This document shows positions 56,206-64,000 of a DNA stretch of 64,000 nt, in pieces. A program made the translations under genes and the position numbers. The notes below the pieces were generated by a model. It was not told the DNA's origin. It saw only the letters and a program-made list of their open reading frames with translations, and made no database searches. Source of the DNA: Billgrantia pellis (lineage in GTDB: Bacteria; Pseudomonadota; Gammaproteobacteria; Pseudomonadales; Halomonadaceae). Location: the NCBI RefSeq assembly GCF_008297955.1, contig NZ_VTPY01000003.1, positions 186,001 to 250,000 of the forward strand. Direction: 5' to 3'. Numbering within the stretch: the stretch's first letter is position 1; every line of letters starts with the position of its first letter.

Positions 56206-57120
56206 TCAGTAGAAACCCGGCTCGCCTCTCGGACGGGTCTTGAAGCGTCGATGTAACCAGAGGTACTGCTCGGGGTGCCTGCGTATCGCCTCCTCGATGA
56301 AGGCATTGACGCGTGCGGCATCGGCCACCTCGTCATCGCTGGGAAAGTTCTCCAGCGGCGGCCGGCATTCGATGGTGTAGGTGCGGTCGTCGGGGTTGCG
56401 ATGGAACATCAGCGGCACCACCGGTGCGCCGGTCATGCGGGCGATCTTGGCCGTCAGCCGGATCGTGGCGGCCTCGATGCCGAAGAAGGGCGCGAATACG
56501 CTGGCGTCGCGTCCGAAGTCCTGGTCCGGCGAATACCAGACGATGTGTCCGGCCTTGAGCCGTCGCACCACGCCCCGCAGGTCGTGCCGATCGATGGCTT
56601 CGCCGAAGATACGGCTTCGCGCATCGGTCATGAAGCGGTCGAACAGCGGGTTGTTGTGGGGCCGGTAAACCACGTCGGCAGGAAAGAACAAGGCGTGCAG
56701 GGCACCGCCGAGATCCAGCGTGGAGAAATGAATGCCGATCAGCAGTACGCCCTTGCCGCGCGCGTGAGCCTCGGCCAGGTGGTGGGCGTTGCGGTAGATG
56801 ACGCGATGACGCAAGTGGCGGGCGTCACGGCACCAAGCGGTAGCGGTTTCGAGAATGCCGATGCCATTGGCGGCGAAGGTTTCCTTGACCCGCTTCTCTC
56901 GCTGCGCTTCGTCGAGCTCGGGAAAGCACAGGCGCAGATTGGTATCGACGATATGCCGCCGTCGCGGCACCAGTCGCCAGGCCAGCAGGCCGAGGCCGCG
57001 ACCGACGGCGAGCTTCAGGCGCCATGGCAGCCAGGCGCCGAGATGCATGGCGCCGATCGCCAGCCAAGCGGGCCAGTAGCGAGGATGGGCGAAGGAATCG
57101 GGCCAGTTGCGCTTGGACAT
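56206..57120 (-). CDS. Lipid A lauroyl/secondary acyltransferase, LpxL/HtrB-like
   Basis: Inner-membrane acyltransferase of 304 residues that adds a secondary acyl chain to lipid A precursors. An N-terminal membrane anchor (about 16-35) is followed by the catalytic HFSTLD (H-x4-D, near 131) and YSPDQDFG near 197, and the C-terminal RRFKTRPRGEPGFY is the LpxL-type ending. Whether laurate or myristate is used cannot be told. It lies 23 bases before the alr gene's end on the same strand, so alr and this gene may be co-transcribed. Confidence 0.9.
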   Translation of the reverse strand: MSKRNWPDSFAHPRYWPAWLAIGAMHLGAWLPWRLKLAVGRGLGLLAWRLVPRRRHIVDTNLRLCFPELDEAQREKRVKETFAANGIGILETATAWCRDARHLRHRVIYRNAHHLAEAHARGKGVLLIGIHFSTLDLGGALHALFFPADVVYRPHNNPLFDRFMTDARSRIFGEAIDRHDLRGVVRRLKAGHIVWYSPDQDFGRDASVFAPFFGIEAATIRLTAKIARMTGAPVVPLMFHRNPDDRTYTIECRPPLENFPSDDEVADAARVNAFIEEAIRRHPEQYLWLHRRFKTRPRGEPGFY

Positions 57121-57143
57121 TCTCGTTCTCGTTCGGATCGGGG

Positions 57144-58280
57144 TCAGGCGGCGGTCACGGGGTCGACCGGTCCCACATAGCGCCTGGGTACACGGGGCAG
57201 GATACCGGTCAGCAGGGTATAACTAATGGTATCGCAGTGACGCGCCACCTCGTCGACCGAGAGTACCGCACCGTAGCGTGACCGTCCCCAGAGCACCGCC
57301 TCACTCCCGATATCGGCTTCGGGAATATCGGTGACGTCGACAGTGAGCATGTCCATCGATACCTTGCCGGCAAGGGCCGCGCGCCGCCCCGCGATCAATA
57401 TCGGCGTGCCGTCGGCGGCATGGCGATCATAGCCATCGCCATAGCCGCAGGCCACCACGGCAATCCGCGACGGCCGCGGTGCATGCCAGCGACCGCCGTA
57501 GCCCACCGGCTCCCCTGGGGCCAACTCGCGCAGTGCAATGATCTCCGAACGCAGCGTCATGACCGGCTCGAGTCGGCGGCTGGCCTCGTTGGGACACGCC
57601 AGTGGGTCGCTGCCGTAGAGCATGACGCCGGGGCGCACCCAATCGCCATGCGCCTGCGGCCAGGCCAGGGTTGCCGGGGAATTGGCCAGGCACACCGGCG
57701 CTCCGAGTGCTGCCGCGAGATGTCGCATGCAATCGAGCTGCTTGCGACAGTCGCTCGGATCGACGGCATCGGCGGTGGCGAAGTGACTCATCAGCAGCCT
57801 ATCGGCGACGCGATCGGGAGCGGCGCCCAGGCGCGCCCAGACATCGGCGGCCCGCTCGGGGGGGAATCCCAGTCGATGCATGCCGGAATCTATCTTGAGC
57901 CATACCGGTATCGGCCGCTGCGGGCGGTAGGCCAGCAGCGCCTGGACCTGCCATTCGCTGTGCACCGCCAGCCACAGCCCCAAGGCCTCGACGCGATCCA
58001 GCTCCTTGGCTTCGAAGATGCCTTCCAGCAGCACGACAGGGGAACGTACGCCTGCATCGCGCAGGACTTCGGCTTCCTCCAGGCAGGCCACGGCGAAGGC
58101 AGGCGGACGCACTCCCGGCGGCAGGGCTTCCAGTGCCAGAGCGCAGGCCACGGCACCATGGCCGTAGGCATTCGCCTTGATCACGGCCAGCGCCCGGCTA
58201 CCCGAGGCCAGCCCTCGGGCGAGGGTATAGTTGTGACGCAGGGCGTCGAGATCGATATCGGCGACCAGTGGCCTGGCCAT
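57144..58280 (-). CDS. alr: Alanine racemase
   Basis: PLP enzyme of 378 residues making D-alanine for cell-wall peptides. The PLP-Lys is in AVIKANAYGHGA near 32-43, and the catalytic Tyr loop GYGDGYDRHA is near 275, with AGKVSMDMLTVDV after it. The start at 58280 (MARPLVADIDLDALRHNY) is the normal N-terminus. The 19 extra residues of the longer frame cross the tolC terminator. The Alr/LpxL pair is bounded upstream by that terminator. Confidence 0.95.
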   Translation of the reverse strand: MARPLVADIDLDALRHNYTLARGLASGSRALAVIKANAYGHGAVACALALEALPPGVRPPAFAVACLEEAEVLRDAGVRSPVVLLEGIFEAKELDRVEALGLWLAVHSEWQVQALLAYRPQRPIPVWLKIDSGMHRLGFPPERAADVWARLGAAPDRVADRLLMSHFATADAVDPSDCRKQLDCMRHLAAALGAPVCLANSPATLAWPQAHGDWVRPGVMLYGSDPLACPNEASRRLEPVMTLRSEIIALRELAPGEPVGYGGRWHAPRPSRIAVVACGYGDGYDRHAADGTPILIAGRRAALAGKVSMDMLTVDVTDIPEADIGSEAVLWGRSRYGAVLSVDEVARHCDTISYTLLTGILPRVPRRYVGPVDPVTAA

Positions 58281-58326
58281 GACAAGCCTCCAAGAAAAAG
58301 CAGCGCAGAACCCGCGGGCTCCGACG

Positions 58327-58351
58327 AAGAAAACCACCGACGCATCGGTGG
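58327..58351 (-). terminator. Rho-independent terminator of tolC
   Basis: On the minus strand CCACCGA-TGCG-TCGGTGG, a perfect 7-base stem followed by TTTTCTT. It starts 39 bases after the tolC stop. Another small hairpin (CTCTGC/GCAGAG) precedes it. Confidence 0.85.
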
Positions 58352-58390
58352 CTTTTCGGTCACATGCGCTCTGCTAACGCAGAGCCACCT

Positions 58391-59839
58391 TCAGGACGGC
58401 GCCTGGGGGCGCTCGCCGATGTTCATTACCGGGTCGTTGTTGGCCTCATCGGGAAGTTCCAGCGAGACCGGCTCCTCCTCCGTGAGCCAGGCATTGACGG
58501 TGCGGATAGACTCCGGTCCGAGCAGGCCGGCTTGCTGCTGAAGTTGCAGCAGGCTGAGTACGTAGTCGTACCGCGCCTCCGCATGCTCGGCGATGGCGTT
58601 GAACAGGTTCTGCTCGGCATTGAGCACGTCGACGATATTACGCGTGCCCACTTCGTAGCCCGAGCGAGTCGCCTCGAGCGCGCTCTGGTTGGAGATGATC
58701 GCCTGACGCCGAGCCTCAACGGTCTCAACGTTGTTGTTGACCTGAGTGAATAGCGAACGCACCTGCTGAACGGTATCGCGGCGCTGGGCCTCGAAGTCGT
58801 ACTGACTGGCCTCGAGCAGGAAACCGCTCTGGCGGATCTGGGCCCGTGTCGAGCCACCGGTGTAGAGCGGCAGGCTGGCGCGCAGGCCGACCTGACTCTC
58901 GGATTGGTAGGAGGTCCCGGTACGGTCGCTGTCCGACCAACCGTAGTTGGCGAAGGCGGAAATCACTGGCTGCCGAGCAGCACGCGAAACGTCAACGGAG
59001 CTGCGCGCCACCTCGACGCCGGCCTCGGCCAGTTGCACCAAGGGGCTGTTGGCCATGGCCAACTGTACCCATTCCTCGCGGTCGACCGGCGCGGGCCCCT
59101 CGATGGGCACCTCCTCCTCGAGCGCTTCGATGCTCTCGTAGCGATGGCCGGTCAGCCGCTCGAGCGCCTCGAAACTGACCTGCATGGCCCCCTCGGCGGC
59201 GATGCGCTGGGCGCGAGCCAGGTCAAAGGAAGCCTGGGCTTCGTGCACGTCGGTGATGGCGATCAAGCCGACCTCGAAGCGCTCGCGGGCTTGCTCCAAC
59301 TGCCGGCTGATGGCGGTTTCCTGCGCTCGCCGCGCGCTGAGCACATCATGAGCCCGCAGAATCTCGAAGTAGGCGCTGGCGACATCAAACAGCAACTGCT
59401 GCGTGGCGACGTCCACCGTCAGCGCGTCACGGTCGATCTCGCGCTCGGCCCGCTCGAGCTGGGCGCGCCGCGTTGGGTCGTAGAGCGCCTGTTCGGCGTC
59501 CAGGGTCAGGCTGGCACTGTTGACGGTATCTTCGGTCTCGAATGCCTCGGGTGGCACGCCGGGGAACTGGGCTCTCTCGTTGGCGCTGGAGTAGGTGCGG
59601 GCATGGCTGGCGCTCCCCCCTACGGAGAGTTGGGGCAGCAACGCCCCCCGCTGAACGTCCCGCGCGGCTTCGGTGGCGCGGAAGCCGGCGCGGGTGGAGC
59701 TCAGTTCGGCGTCGTTGTCGAGTGCGTCCTGAGTGATCGTCCAGAGATCGGCGGCTTGAGCGTTGGCGGCCACGGCCAGACCGACGAGTACCGTCAGGCC
59801 GCGGCGGCGAAGGTACCTGGCATTGGGGGAGCGGAGCAT
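58391..59839 (-). CDS. tolC: Outer membrane efflux channel TolC
   Basis: Outer-membrane trimer subunit of 482 residues. A signal peptide (about 1-30, ending AQAAD) is followed by two repeated helical halves, each with family segments: YFEILRAHDVLSARRAQ in the first, and VGTRNIVDVLNAEQNLF near 415 in the second. It joins inner-membrane pumps and type I secretion systems. The C-terminal 30 residues are acidic. An in-frame TTG at 59860 is a weaker start than the ATG at 59839. Confidence 0.94.
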   Translation of the reverse strand: MLRSPNARYLRRRGLTVLVGLAVAANAQAADLWTITQDALDNDAELSSTRAGFRATEAARDVQRGALLPQLSVGGSASHARTYSSANERAQFPGVPPEAFETEDTVNSASLTLDAEQALYDPTRRAQLERAEREIDRDALTVDVATQQLLFDVASAYFEILRAHDVLSARRAQETAISRQLEQARERFEVGLIAITDVHEAQASFDLARAQRIAAEGAMQVSFEALERLTGHRYESIEALEEEVPIEGPAPVDREEWVQLAMANSPLVQLAEAGVEVARSSVDVSRAARQPVISAFANYGWSDSDRTGTSYQSESQVGLRASLPLYTGGSTRAQIRQSGFLLEASQYDFEAQRRDTVQQVRSLFTQVNNNVETVEARRQAIISNQSALEATRSGYEVGTRNIVDVLNAEQNLFNAIAEHAEARYDYVLSLLQLQQQAGLLGPESIRTVNAWLTEEEPVSLELPDEANNDPVMNIGERPQAPS

Positions 59840-59907
59840 TGGTTCTTTTCCCTTGTTCAACCCTGCATGTAAGGACGCTAATGATAACGCATCAGCATGC
59901 AGAAAAT

Positions 59908-59936
59908 ATGCAGCCGGTCACTTCGACCGGCTGCAT
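59908..59936 (-). terminator. Rho-independent terminator of rpoS
   Basis: Perfect 12-base stem ATGCAGCCGGTC / GACCGGCTGCAT with a 5-base loop. On the minus strand the stem is followed by ATTTTC. It begins 20 bases after the rpoS stop. Confidence 0.85.
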
Positions 59937-59956
59937 GTTCGGCGCATCCGATTCCG

Positions 59957-60946
59957 CTATTCGTTGAAAATGTTGTCCATCGACAGTCCCTGCTTTTCGA
60001 GCACCCGACGCAGTTTCTTGAGCGCTTCGACCTGGATCTGGCGCACCCGTTCACGGGTGAGGCCGATCTCGTCGCCGACCTCCTCCAGCGTGGCGGCCTC
60101 GTGACCGCGCAGGCCGAAGCGACGCACGACCACCTCCATCTGCTTCTCGGTCAGCTCCGCCAGCCAATCGTCGACGTGCTCCTTGACGTCGACATCGACC
60201 AGCGAGGATTCCGGCCCCTGCTCGTTGTCGTCAGCGAGAGTTTCGATCAGCGGCTTGTCGCTCTCGCCGCCCATCGGGTAATCCACCGAGGAGACCCGTT
60301 CGTTGAGGCCCATCATCCGCTTCACCGATTCGACCGGCTTGTCGAGATAGTCGGCTATCTCCTCCGGCGTCGCCTCGTGGTCCAACTTCTGGGTCAGCTC
60401 GCGAGCCGCCCGCAGATAGATATTGAGTTCCTTGACCACGTGGATCGGTAGCCGGATGGTGCGGGTCTGGTTCATCAACGCCCGCTCGATGGTCTGGCGT
60501 ATCCACCAGGTGGCATAGGTAGAGAAGCGGAACCCGCGCTCGGGGTCGAACTTCTCTACCGCCCGGATCAGGCCGAGATTGCCCTCTTCGATAAGGTCGA
60601 GCAACGTCAGCCCCCGATTCAGGTAACGCCGGGCGATCTTCACCACCAACCGCAGGTTGGACTCGATCATCCGCGCCCGCCCGGCCGGATCACCCTTCTG
60701 AGCGAGGCGTCCGTAGTACACCTCCTCCTCCGGCGTCAGCAGCGGCGAGAAGCCGATCTCGTTGAGATAGATCTGAGTGGCATCGAGGCTATGATGATAG
60801 TGCTTGTCCTCACGACTCAGCGCTTTCTCGAACGCATCGTCGTCACTATCGCTGGCCGAATTATCCGCGTCCGCCCCGAGTTCCTGTTCGGCTTCGGTGA
60901 CGTCGTTGAGATCCACATCCTGAAGGTCCCGTTCAAGCATGCTCAT
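59957..60946 (-). CDS. rpoS: RNA polymerase sigma factor RpoS
   Basis: Stationary-phase and general stress sigma factor, 329 residues (E. coli 330). Regions in order: 1.2 ([11 protein letters not shown] near 55), 2 ([17 protein letters not shown] and the core-binding/melting [17 protein letters not shown] near 165), 3 ([18 protein letters not shown]) and 4 with the DNA-binding helix [20 protein letters not shown] near 285-305. It follows nlpD on the same strand after a 153-base leader, where transcription and translation control is expected. Confidence 0.97.
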   Translation of the reverse strand: MSMLERDLQDVDLNDVTEAEQELGADADNSASDSDDDAFEKALSREDKHYHHSLDATQIYLNEIGFSPLLTPEEEVYYGRLAQKGDPAGRARMIESNLRLVVKIARRYLNRGLTLLDLIEEGNLGLIRAVEKFDPERGFRFSTYATWWIRQTIERALMNQTRTIRLPIHVVKELNIYLRAARELTQKLDHEATPEEIADYLDKPVESVKRMMGLNERVSSVDYPMGGESDKPLIETLADDNEQGPESSLVDVDVKEHVDDWLAELTEKQMEVVVRRFGLRGHEAATLEEVGDEIGLTRERVRQIQVEALKKLRRVLEKQGLSMDNIFNE

Positions 60947-61041
60947 CGGTTGCTACCCCGTAGTTTCGTCCTGAGGTGCCGGTGTACACCTGGCATCGTC
61001 TTGTAGCACGCAGCTTCTTTTACTTGTTGTGTTTCCTCATT

Positions 61042-61061
61042 GGCGCCCGTTTCCGGGCGCC
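61042..61061 (-). other. Stable hairpin in the nlpD-rpoS leader
   Basis: On the minus strand GGCGCCCG-GAAA-CGGGCGCC, a perfect 8-base GC stem closed by a GNRA tetraloop, 39 bases after the nlpD stop and 96 bases before the rpoS ATG. No T-run follows, so it looks more like a structured leader element than a terminator. Confidence 0.55.
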
Positions 61062-61099
61062 TTGGGCCACCGTGACGCCCCGGTGGCGCCGCAGCCGAA

Positions 61100-62191
61100 C
61101 TAGCGCTGCGGCAGATACTGAAGGGGGTCCTGAGGCTGGCCATCCTTGCGCACCTCGAAATGCAGCCTGGCGCTTTCGGCGTCGCTATCGCCCATGGTAG
61201 CGATCACTTCACCGGCCTCGACCACATCGTTCTCCGTCACCTGGAGCGTATCGTTGTGGGCGTAGGCACTCAGGTACTGGTCGTTATGCTTGAGCAGAAT
61301 GAGATTGCCGTAGCCCCTCACGCCACTGCCGGCATAGACCACGATACCGGGGCCAGCTGCCCTGACAGGTTGCCCCTTTTGCCCGGCGATATCAATGCCG
61401 GCGGTGATGGTTCCCCCCTCGCCGAAGCGACCGACCAGTTCGCCATCAGTGGGCCACTGCCAGGAAACCTCTTCCACCGGCGTGTAGCTTTGACTCTCAC
61501 GCTCAGGCTGGCGTTCCGGCGCTCCCGCGACCTCGGTGCCGGCATCCGGTTCGGCCTCGGCGGCCGGCTCAGGCGCCTCCTCGGATTGAGCCGCGGCGGC
61601 AGCCTCGGCGTCTACGCCGGGGGCTTCCTGCCGTGTGTCGGCGGCGGCTTCGGAGGACGATGGAGACTGGGCATCGGACTGAGACGCCGCCGCCGATCGG
61701 TTACCGGCAACGCTCTCGGCACCGGCAATCGCCGTCTGGCTCGGTGCCGTCCGCTCGCCGTCGAGCGATTGCACGGTCAGGCGCCGGTTGCGCTCGATGG
61801 CCTCCTCGTCGGGCAACAGCCAATCGTCGCCCTCGCTCCCCGCGGCGCTGCTGCCCAGCGCGCTGGCCGTCGCCACCTGGCCTCCCTCACGCTCCGGGGA
61901 GTGCCGTTCCTGCGGCGAAGCGCCGGCGGCATCGCCCAGGCGCAATTCCTGACCGGGTTGGATGCGGTAGGGCGGGCTGATGTCGTTGAGGCGAGCCAGG
62001 TCTCGATAATCCATATCATGGCGCCAGGCGATGCCATACAGGGTATCGCCCTGCTCGACCGTGTAACGGCCGGCCGTTTCACTCTCCCGGCTTGCCGAGA
62101 GATCGCGGATCTGAGGCGCACCACGCTCCTGTTGAGCGGCACAACCGGCCATCGCCAAGGCAACGGCCGTCATCAGTAACACCTTACGCAT
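61100..62191 (-). CDS. nlpD: Murein hydrolase activator NlpD
   Basis: Lipoprotein of 363 residues that activates amidase AmiC at the division septum. Lipobox LAMAGC (Cys near 16), a LysM domain (YTVEQGDTLYGIAWRH, about 45-90), a long Ala/Glu-rich linker and a LytM domain (about 255-360). The LytM zinc residues are lost (TAGIDIAG where an enzyme has HxGxD), as in E. coli NlpD, so it is an activator. AAGGAGG is nine bases before the ATG at 62191 and too close to 62200, which settles the start. Confidence 0.95.
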   Translation of the reverse strand: MRKVLLMTAVALAMAGCAAQQERGAPQIRDLSASRESETAGRYTVEQGDTLYGIAWRHDMDYRDLARLNDISPPYRIQPGQELRLGDAAGASPQERHSPEREGGQVATASALGSSAAGSEGDDWLLPDEEAIERNRRLTVQSLDGERTAPSQTAIAGAESVAGNRSAAASQSDAQSPSSSEAAADTRQEAPGVDAEAAAAAQSEEAPEPAAEAEPDAGTEVAGAPERQPERESQSYTPVEEVSWQWPTDGELVGRFGEGGTITAGIDIAGQKGQPVRAAGPGIVVYAGSGVRGYGNLILLKHNDQYLSAYAHNDTLQVTENDVVEAGEVIATMGDSDAESARLHFEVRKDGQPQDPLQYLPQR

Positions 62192-63167
62192 TGGAGCCAT
62201 CCTCCTTGTCAGGCGGGGGGTGAGAGCCATCCGTCACCTTGCCGGGCGTGTCCCCGGCGTGGCGGTCGAGCATCAGGACCAGGGCCGCCCCGACCAGCAT
62301 GGTAACCATCACCGGCAGCAGCATGCCGGGTTCCCCGGTCAGGTCGGCATAGTGGCCCGGGGTCAGGTAGCGGTAATCGAGCGGGATCATTCGCCCCTCG
62401 GGGCCGAGCTGGTAGCGGACAAGCTCGCGCCAGGGCCACAGCACCGGCAATGAGCCGACGATGAAGCCGACCAACAGCTGCAGGGTCGCGGCATGATAGT
62501 GGCGAAGCAACCATGAGAGCAGGCGAGAGAAGCCGAACAGGCCAATAAGGCAGCCGGCCGCGAACGTGCCGAGCAGCGTCAGATCGAAGCTGCGTATGCC
62601 CTGCATCACGGTACCGTACAGTCCCATGGACAGTAGCAGGAAGCTGCCCGAGACACCGGGCAGCAGCAGCGCGCTGATGGCAATGGTCCCGGCGACGACG
62701 AGCATCAATGAGGGGCTGCCCAGCAGGTGAATCATGGGCATCAGATTGGGCAATCCGTGCGCCAGCAGCAGACCGACGGCCAGCGGCAGCAGATGCCACG
62801 GCTTCCAGTCGGCGGGATGGCGGCCGACCACCAACGCCGATGCCGCCACCAAGCCAAAGAAGAAACCGTTGAGCAGCAGCGGATAATCCTCCAGCAACCA
62901 GACGACCAAATGCGCCACGCTGACAAGGCTGATGCCGATACCGAGCAGCAGCGGCAGCGCAAACGCCAGGTTGAGATGGACAGAGAGCCCGCGCAGCCCA
63001 CCGCGTCGCCAAGCGGGGATGGCGGCGGGGCCGAACTGCTTGATGGTGTGAATGAGTTCCTCGTAGATACCGGTGACGAAGGCGATGGTGCCACCGGAAA
63101 CGCCAGGAACGGCATCGGCTGCGCCCATACCGGCGCCCTTGAGGAAGACACTGAGTTGTCGCTTCAA
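62184..63167 (-). CDS. DUF368 protein, PopT-type undecaprenyl phosphate translocase
   Basis: Polytopic inner-membrane protein of 327 residues. The family's two GxSGGT/GVSGS-type loops are visible (DAVPGVSGGTIAFVTGIYE near 18-36 and LLPGVSGSFLLLSMGLY near 165-182), marking an inverted repeat. DUF368 proteins were recently shown to recycle undecaprenyl phosphate across the membrane in Vibrio and staphylococci. The ATG overlaps the pcm stop (ATGA), and the gene's end overlaps the nlpD start by 8 bases, so it is embedded in the stress/cell-wall operon. Confidence 0.9.
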   Translation of the reverse strand: MKRQLSVFLKGAGMGAADAVPGVSGGTIAFVTGIYEELIHTIKQFGPAAIPAWRRGGLRGLSVHLNLAFALPLLLGIGISLVSVAHLVVWLLEDYPLLLNGFFFGLVAASALVVGRHPADWKPWHLLPLAVGLLLAHGLPNLMPMIHLLGSPSLMLVVAGTIAISALLLPGVSGSFLLLSMGLYGTVMQGIRSFDLTLLGTFAAGCLIGLFGFSRLLSWLLRHYHAATLQLLVGFIVGSLPVLWPWRELVRYQLGPEGRMIPLDYRYLTPGHYADLTGEPGMLLPVMVTMLVGAALVLMLDRHAGDTPGKVTDGSHPPPDKEDGSNA

Positions 63168-63844
63168 CGAATCACTCCTTGCAACAGCGGCACGAAGCGC
63201 ACCCGCTCCAGCCGTTGTACGTCATGTTGGTGGCCGAGGCGTTTCACCCGGGTCAGCCATTGCTCACCGCTCGATTCCGCCAAGGGCAGGATCATCACAC
63301 CGCCGTCGACGAGCTGCGATATCAGCACTTCTGGCAACTCATGGGCACAGGCGGTGAGCAGCACGACGTCAAACGGAGCGGCTTCCTGCCAGCCGTGACC
63401 GCCATCGGCCAGGCGCAGTCGCACGTTGTGCGCCTGCAGCAGGCGTAACCGCTTCGCCGCCCGATGATGCAGGGCACTGATGCGCTCCACCGACCACAGC
63501 TCCGGCACCAGGCGAGAGAGGATCAACGTCTGGTAACCGGACCCGGTGCCGATCTCCAGCACGCGCCGCGGCGCCTCGCCCATCACCAGTTCGGTCATGC
63601 GCGCCACCATCCATGGCTGCGACAAGGTCTGGCCGTGTCCGATGGGTAGCGAGGTATCCTCGTAGGCGCGATGAGCCAGCGCTTCGTCGAGGAACAGGTG
63701 GCGCGGCTCACCGGCCATGGCGCGCAACACCCGCTCATCGACAATGCCCTGATCGGCCAGGCGCGCCGCCATGCGGTCGCGGGTTCGCTGCGATGTCATG
63801 CCGACACCGCGCAGCATCTCGGACAATCGTTCAGGCGAATGCAT
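63164..63844 (-). CDS. pcm: Protein-L-isoaspartate O-methyltransferase
   Basis: Repairs damaged aspartyl residues using S-adenosylmethionine, 226 residues from ATG 63844. Motifs: [21 protein letters not shown] near 66-86 and the SAM loop [12 protein letters not shown] near 94-105. The start is uncertain: 63844 (MHSPERL) overlaps surE by 14 bases, while an ATG at 63799 ([10 protein letters not shown]) corresponds to the annotated N-terminus in related species. Neither has a strong ribosome site. Coupled to DUF368 downstream. Confidence 0.92.
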   Translation of the reverse strand: MHSPERLSEMLRGVGMTSQRTRDRMAARLADQGIVDERVLRAMAGEPRHLFLDEALAHRAYEDTSLPIGHGQTLSQPWMVARMTELVMGEAPRRVLEIGTGSGYQTLILSRLVPELWSVERISALHHRAAKRLRLLQAHNVRLRLADGGHGWQEAAPFDVVLLTACAHELPEVLISQLVDGGVMILPLAESSGEQWLTRVKRLGHQHDVQRLERVRFVPLLQGVIR

Positions 63845-64000
63845 CCAGCCAGCCCTGCACATCTTCGATAGCCGCACGCTGCGTCAGGTCGGTCTGCAAC
63901 GGCGTGATCGATACATAGCCCGCCTCGATGGCGGCGAAATCGGTATCCGGCCCATCATCGGCATTCTGCCCCACGGCCGCAATCCAGTAGCGCAGCCGGC
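63831..64000 (-). CDS. surE: 5'/3'-nucleotidase SurE, 3' end only
   Basis: Only the C-terminal 55 or so residues are inside the window; the rest runs off the right edge. The reading frame gives LRYWIAA, then [20 protein letters not shown] and a stop after LDAFA. The [10 protein letters not shown] segment is the standard SurE C-terminal motif. It precedes pcm on the same strand with a 14-base overlap, the usual gammaproteobacterial order. Confidence 0.9.
   Translation of the reverse strand, partial: RLRYWIAAVGQNADDGPDTDFAAIEAGYVSITPLQTDLTQRAAIEDVQGWLDAFA

Overview
The window reads as a chromosomal segment of a high-GC gammaproteobacterium, most likely Halomonas or another member of the Halomonadaceae. 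I infer this from protein sequence character and gene order: surE-pcm-nlpD-rpoS, nrdR-ribD-ribB-ribH-nusB-thiL-pgpA, nudE/yrfG-hslR-hslO-pckA and tesA/ybbA-ybbP. No database search was possible. I support 61 protein genes, the last cut by the right edge. I found no rRNA, tRNA, CRISPR array, insertion sequence or prophage, and every recognised gene looks intact.

Layout. Positions 24-9222 hold a catabolic operon: acyl-CoA dehydrogenase, aryl-CoA ligase of the 2-aminobenzoate type, a complete five-gene branched-chain-type ABC transporter, a hotdog thioesterase and a RidA-family deaminase. A kynurenine-formamidase-like hydrolase faces it tail to tail. The set fits CoA-dependent aerobic anthranilate degradation, with the ring-attacking genes probably left of the window. 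Positions 9231-16985 hold gshA-dsbB (translationally coupled), tex, a DUF1127/LysR divergent pair and a chemoreceptor with a near-perfect sigma-28 promoter. Positions 17007-19533 hold an exported MsrB and a His-rich DUF2946/PepSY membrane pair, possibly metal-related. Positions 19590-24206 hold the pckA-hslO-hslR-yrfG/nudE block, without igaA.

Positions 24235-31831 hold a Gfo/Idh/MocA oxidoreductase, ilvD, and a TRAP-TAXI transporter whose operon ends in a stand-alone prephenate-dehydratase/BacA-like gene. A short-chain dehydrogenase is divergent from it across a regulatory region with three direct repeats. This is the most unusual accessory module here. Positions 31837-41241 hold lon with a sigma-32-like promoter, a DUF945-like protein, and the riboflavin/NusB/ThiL/PgpA/NrdR cluster, in which RibB carries a degenerate cyclohydrolase domain and ribE is absent. 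Positions 41384-45330 hold a copper chaperone, a DsbG-like protein, a persulfide-dioxygenase-like metallohydrolase and glyA.

Positions 45454-53994 hold an unknown exported protein, the ybbP/ybbA exporter divergent from tesA with overlapping start codons, an EamA exporter coupled to a selenoprotein-W-like protein, an MFS transporter and a small acidic protein. Positions 54159-64000 hold ettA, a tiny DUF1328 membrane protein, an LpxL-type acyltransferase, alr, tolC, rpoS, nlpD, a DUF368 (PopT-type) gene, pcm and the 3' end of surE. Clear intrinsic terminators follow glyA, tolC and rpoS, with strong hairpins after ettA and between the PepSY gene and pckA.
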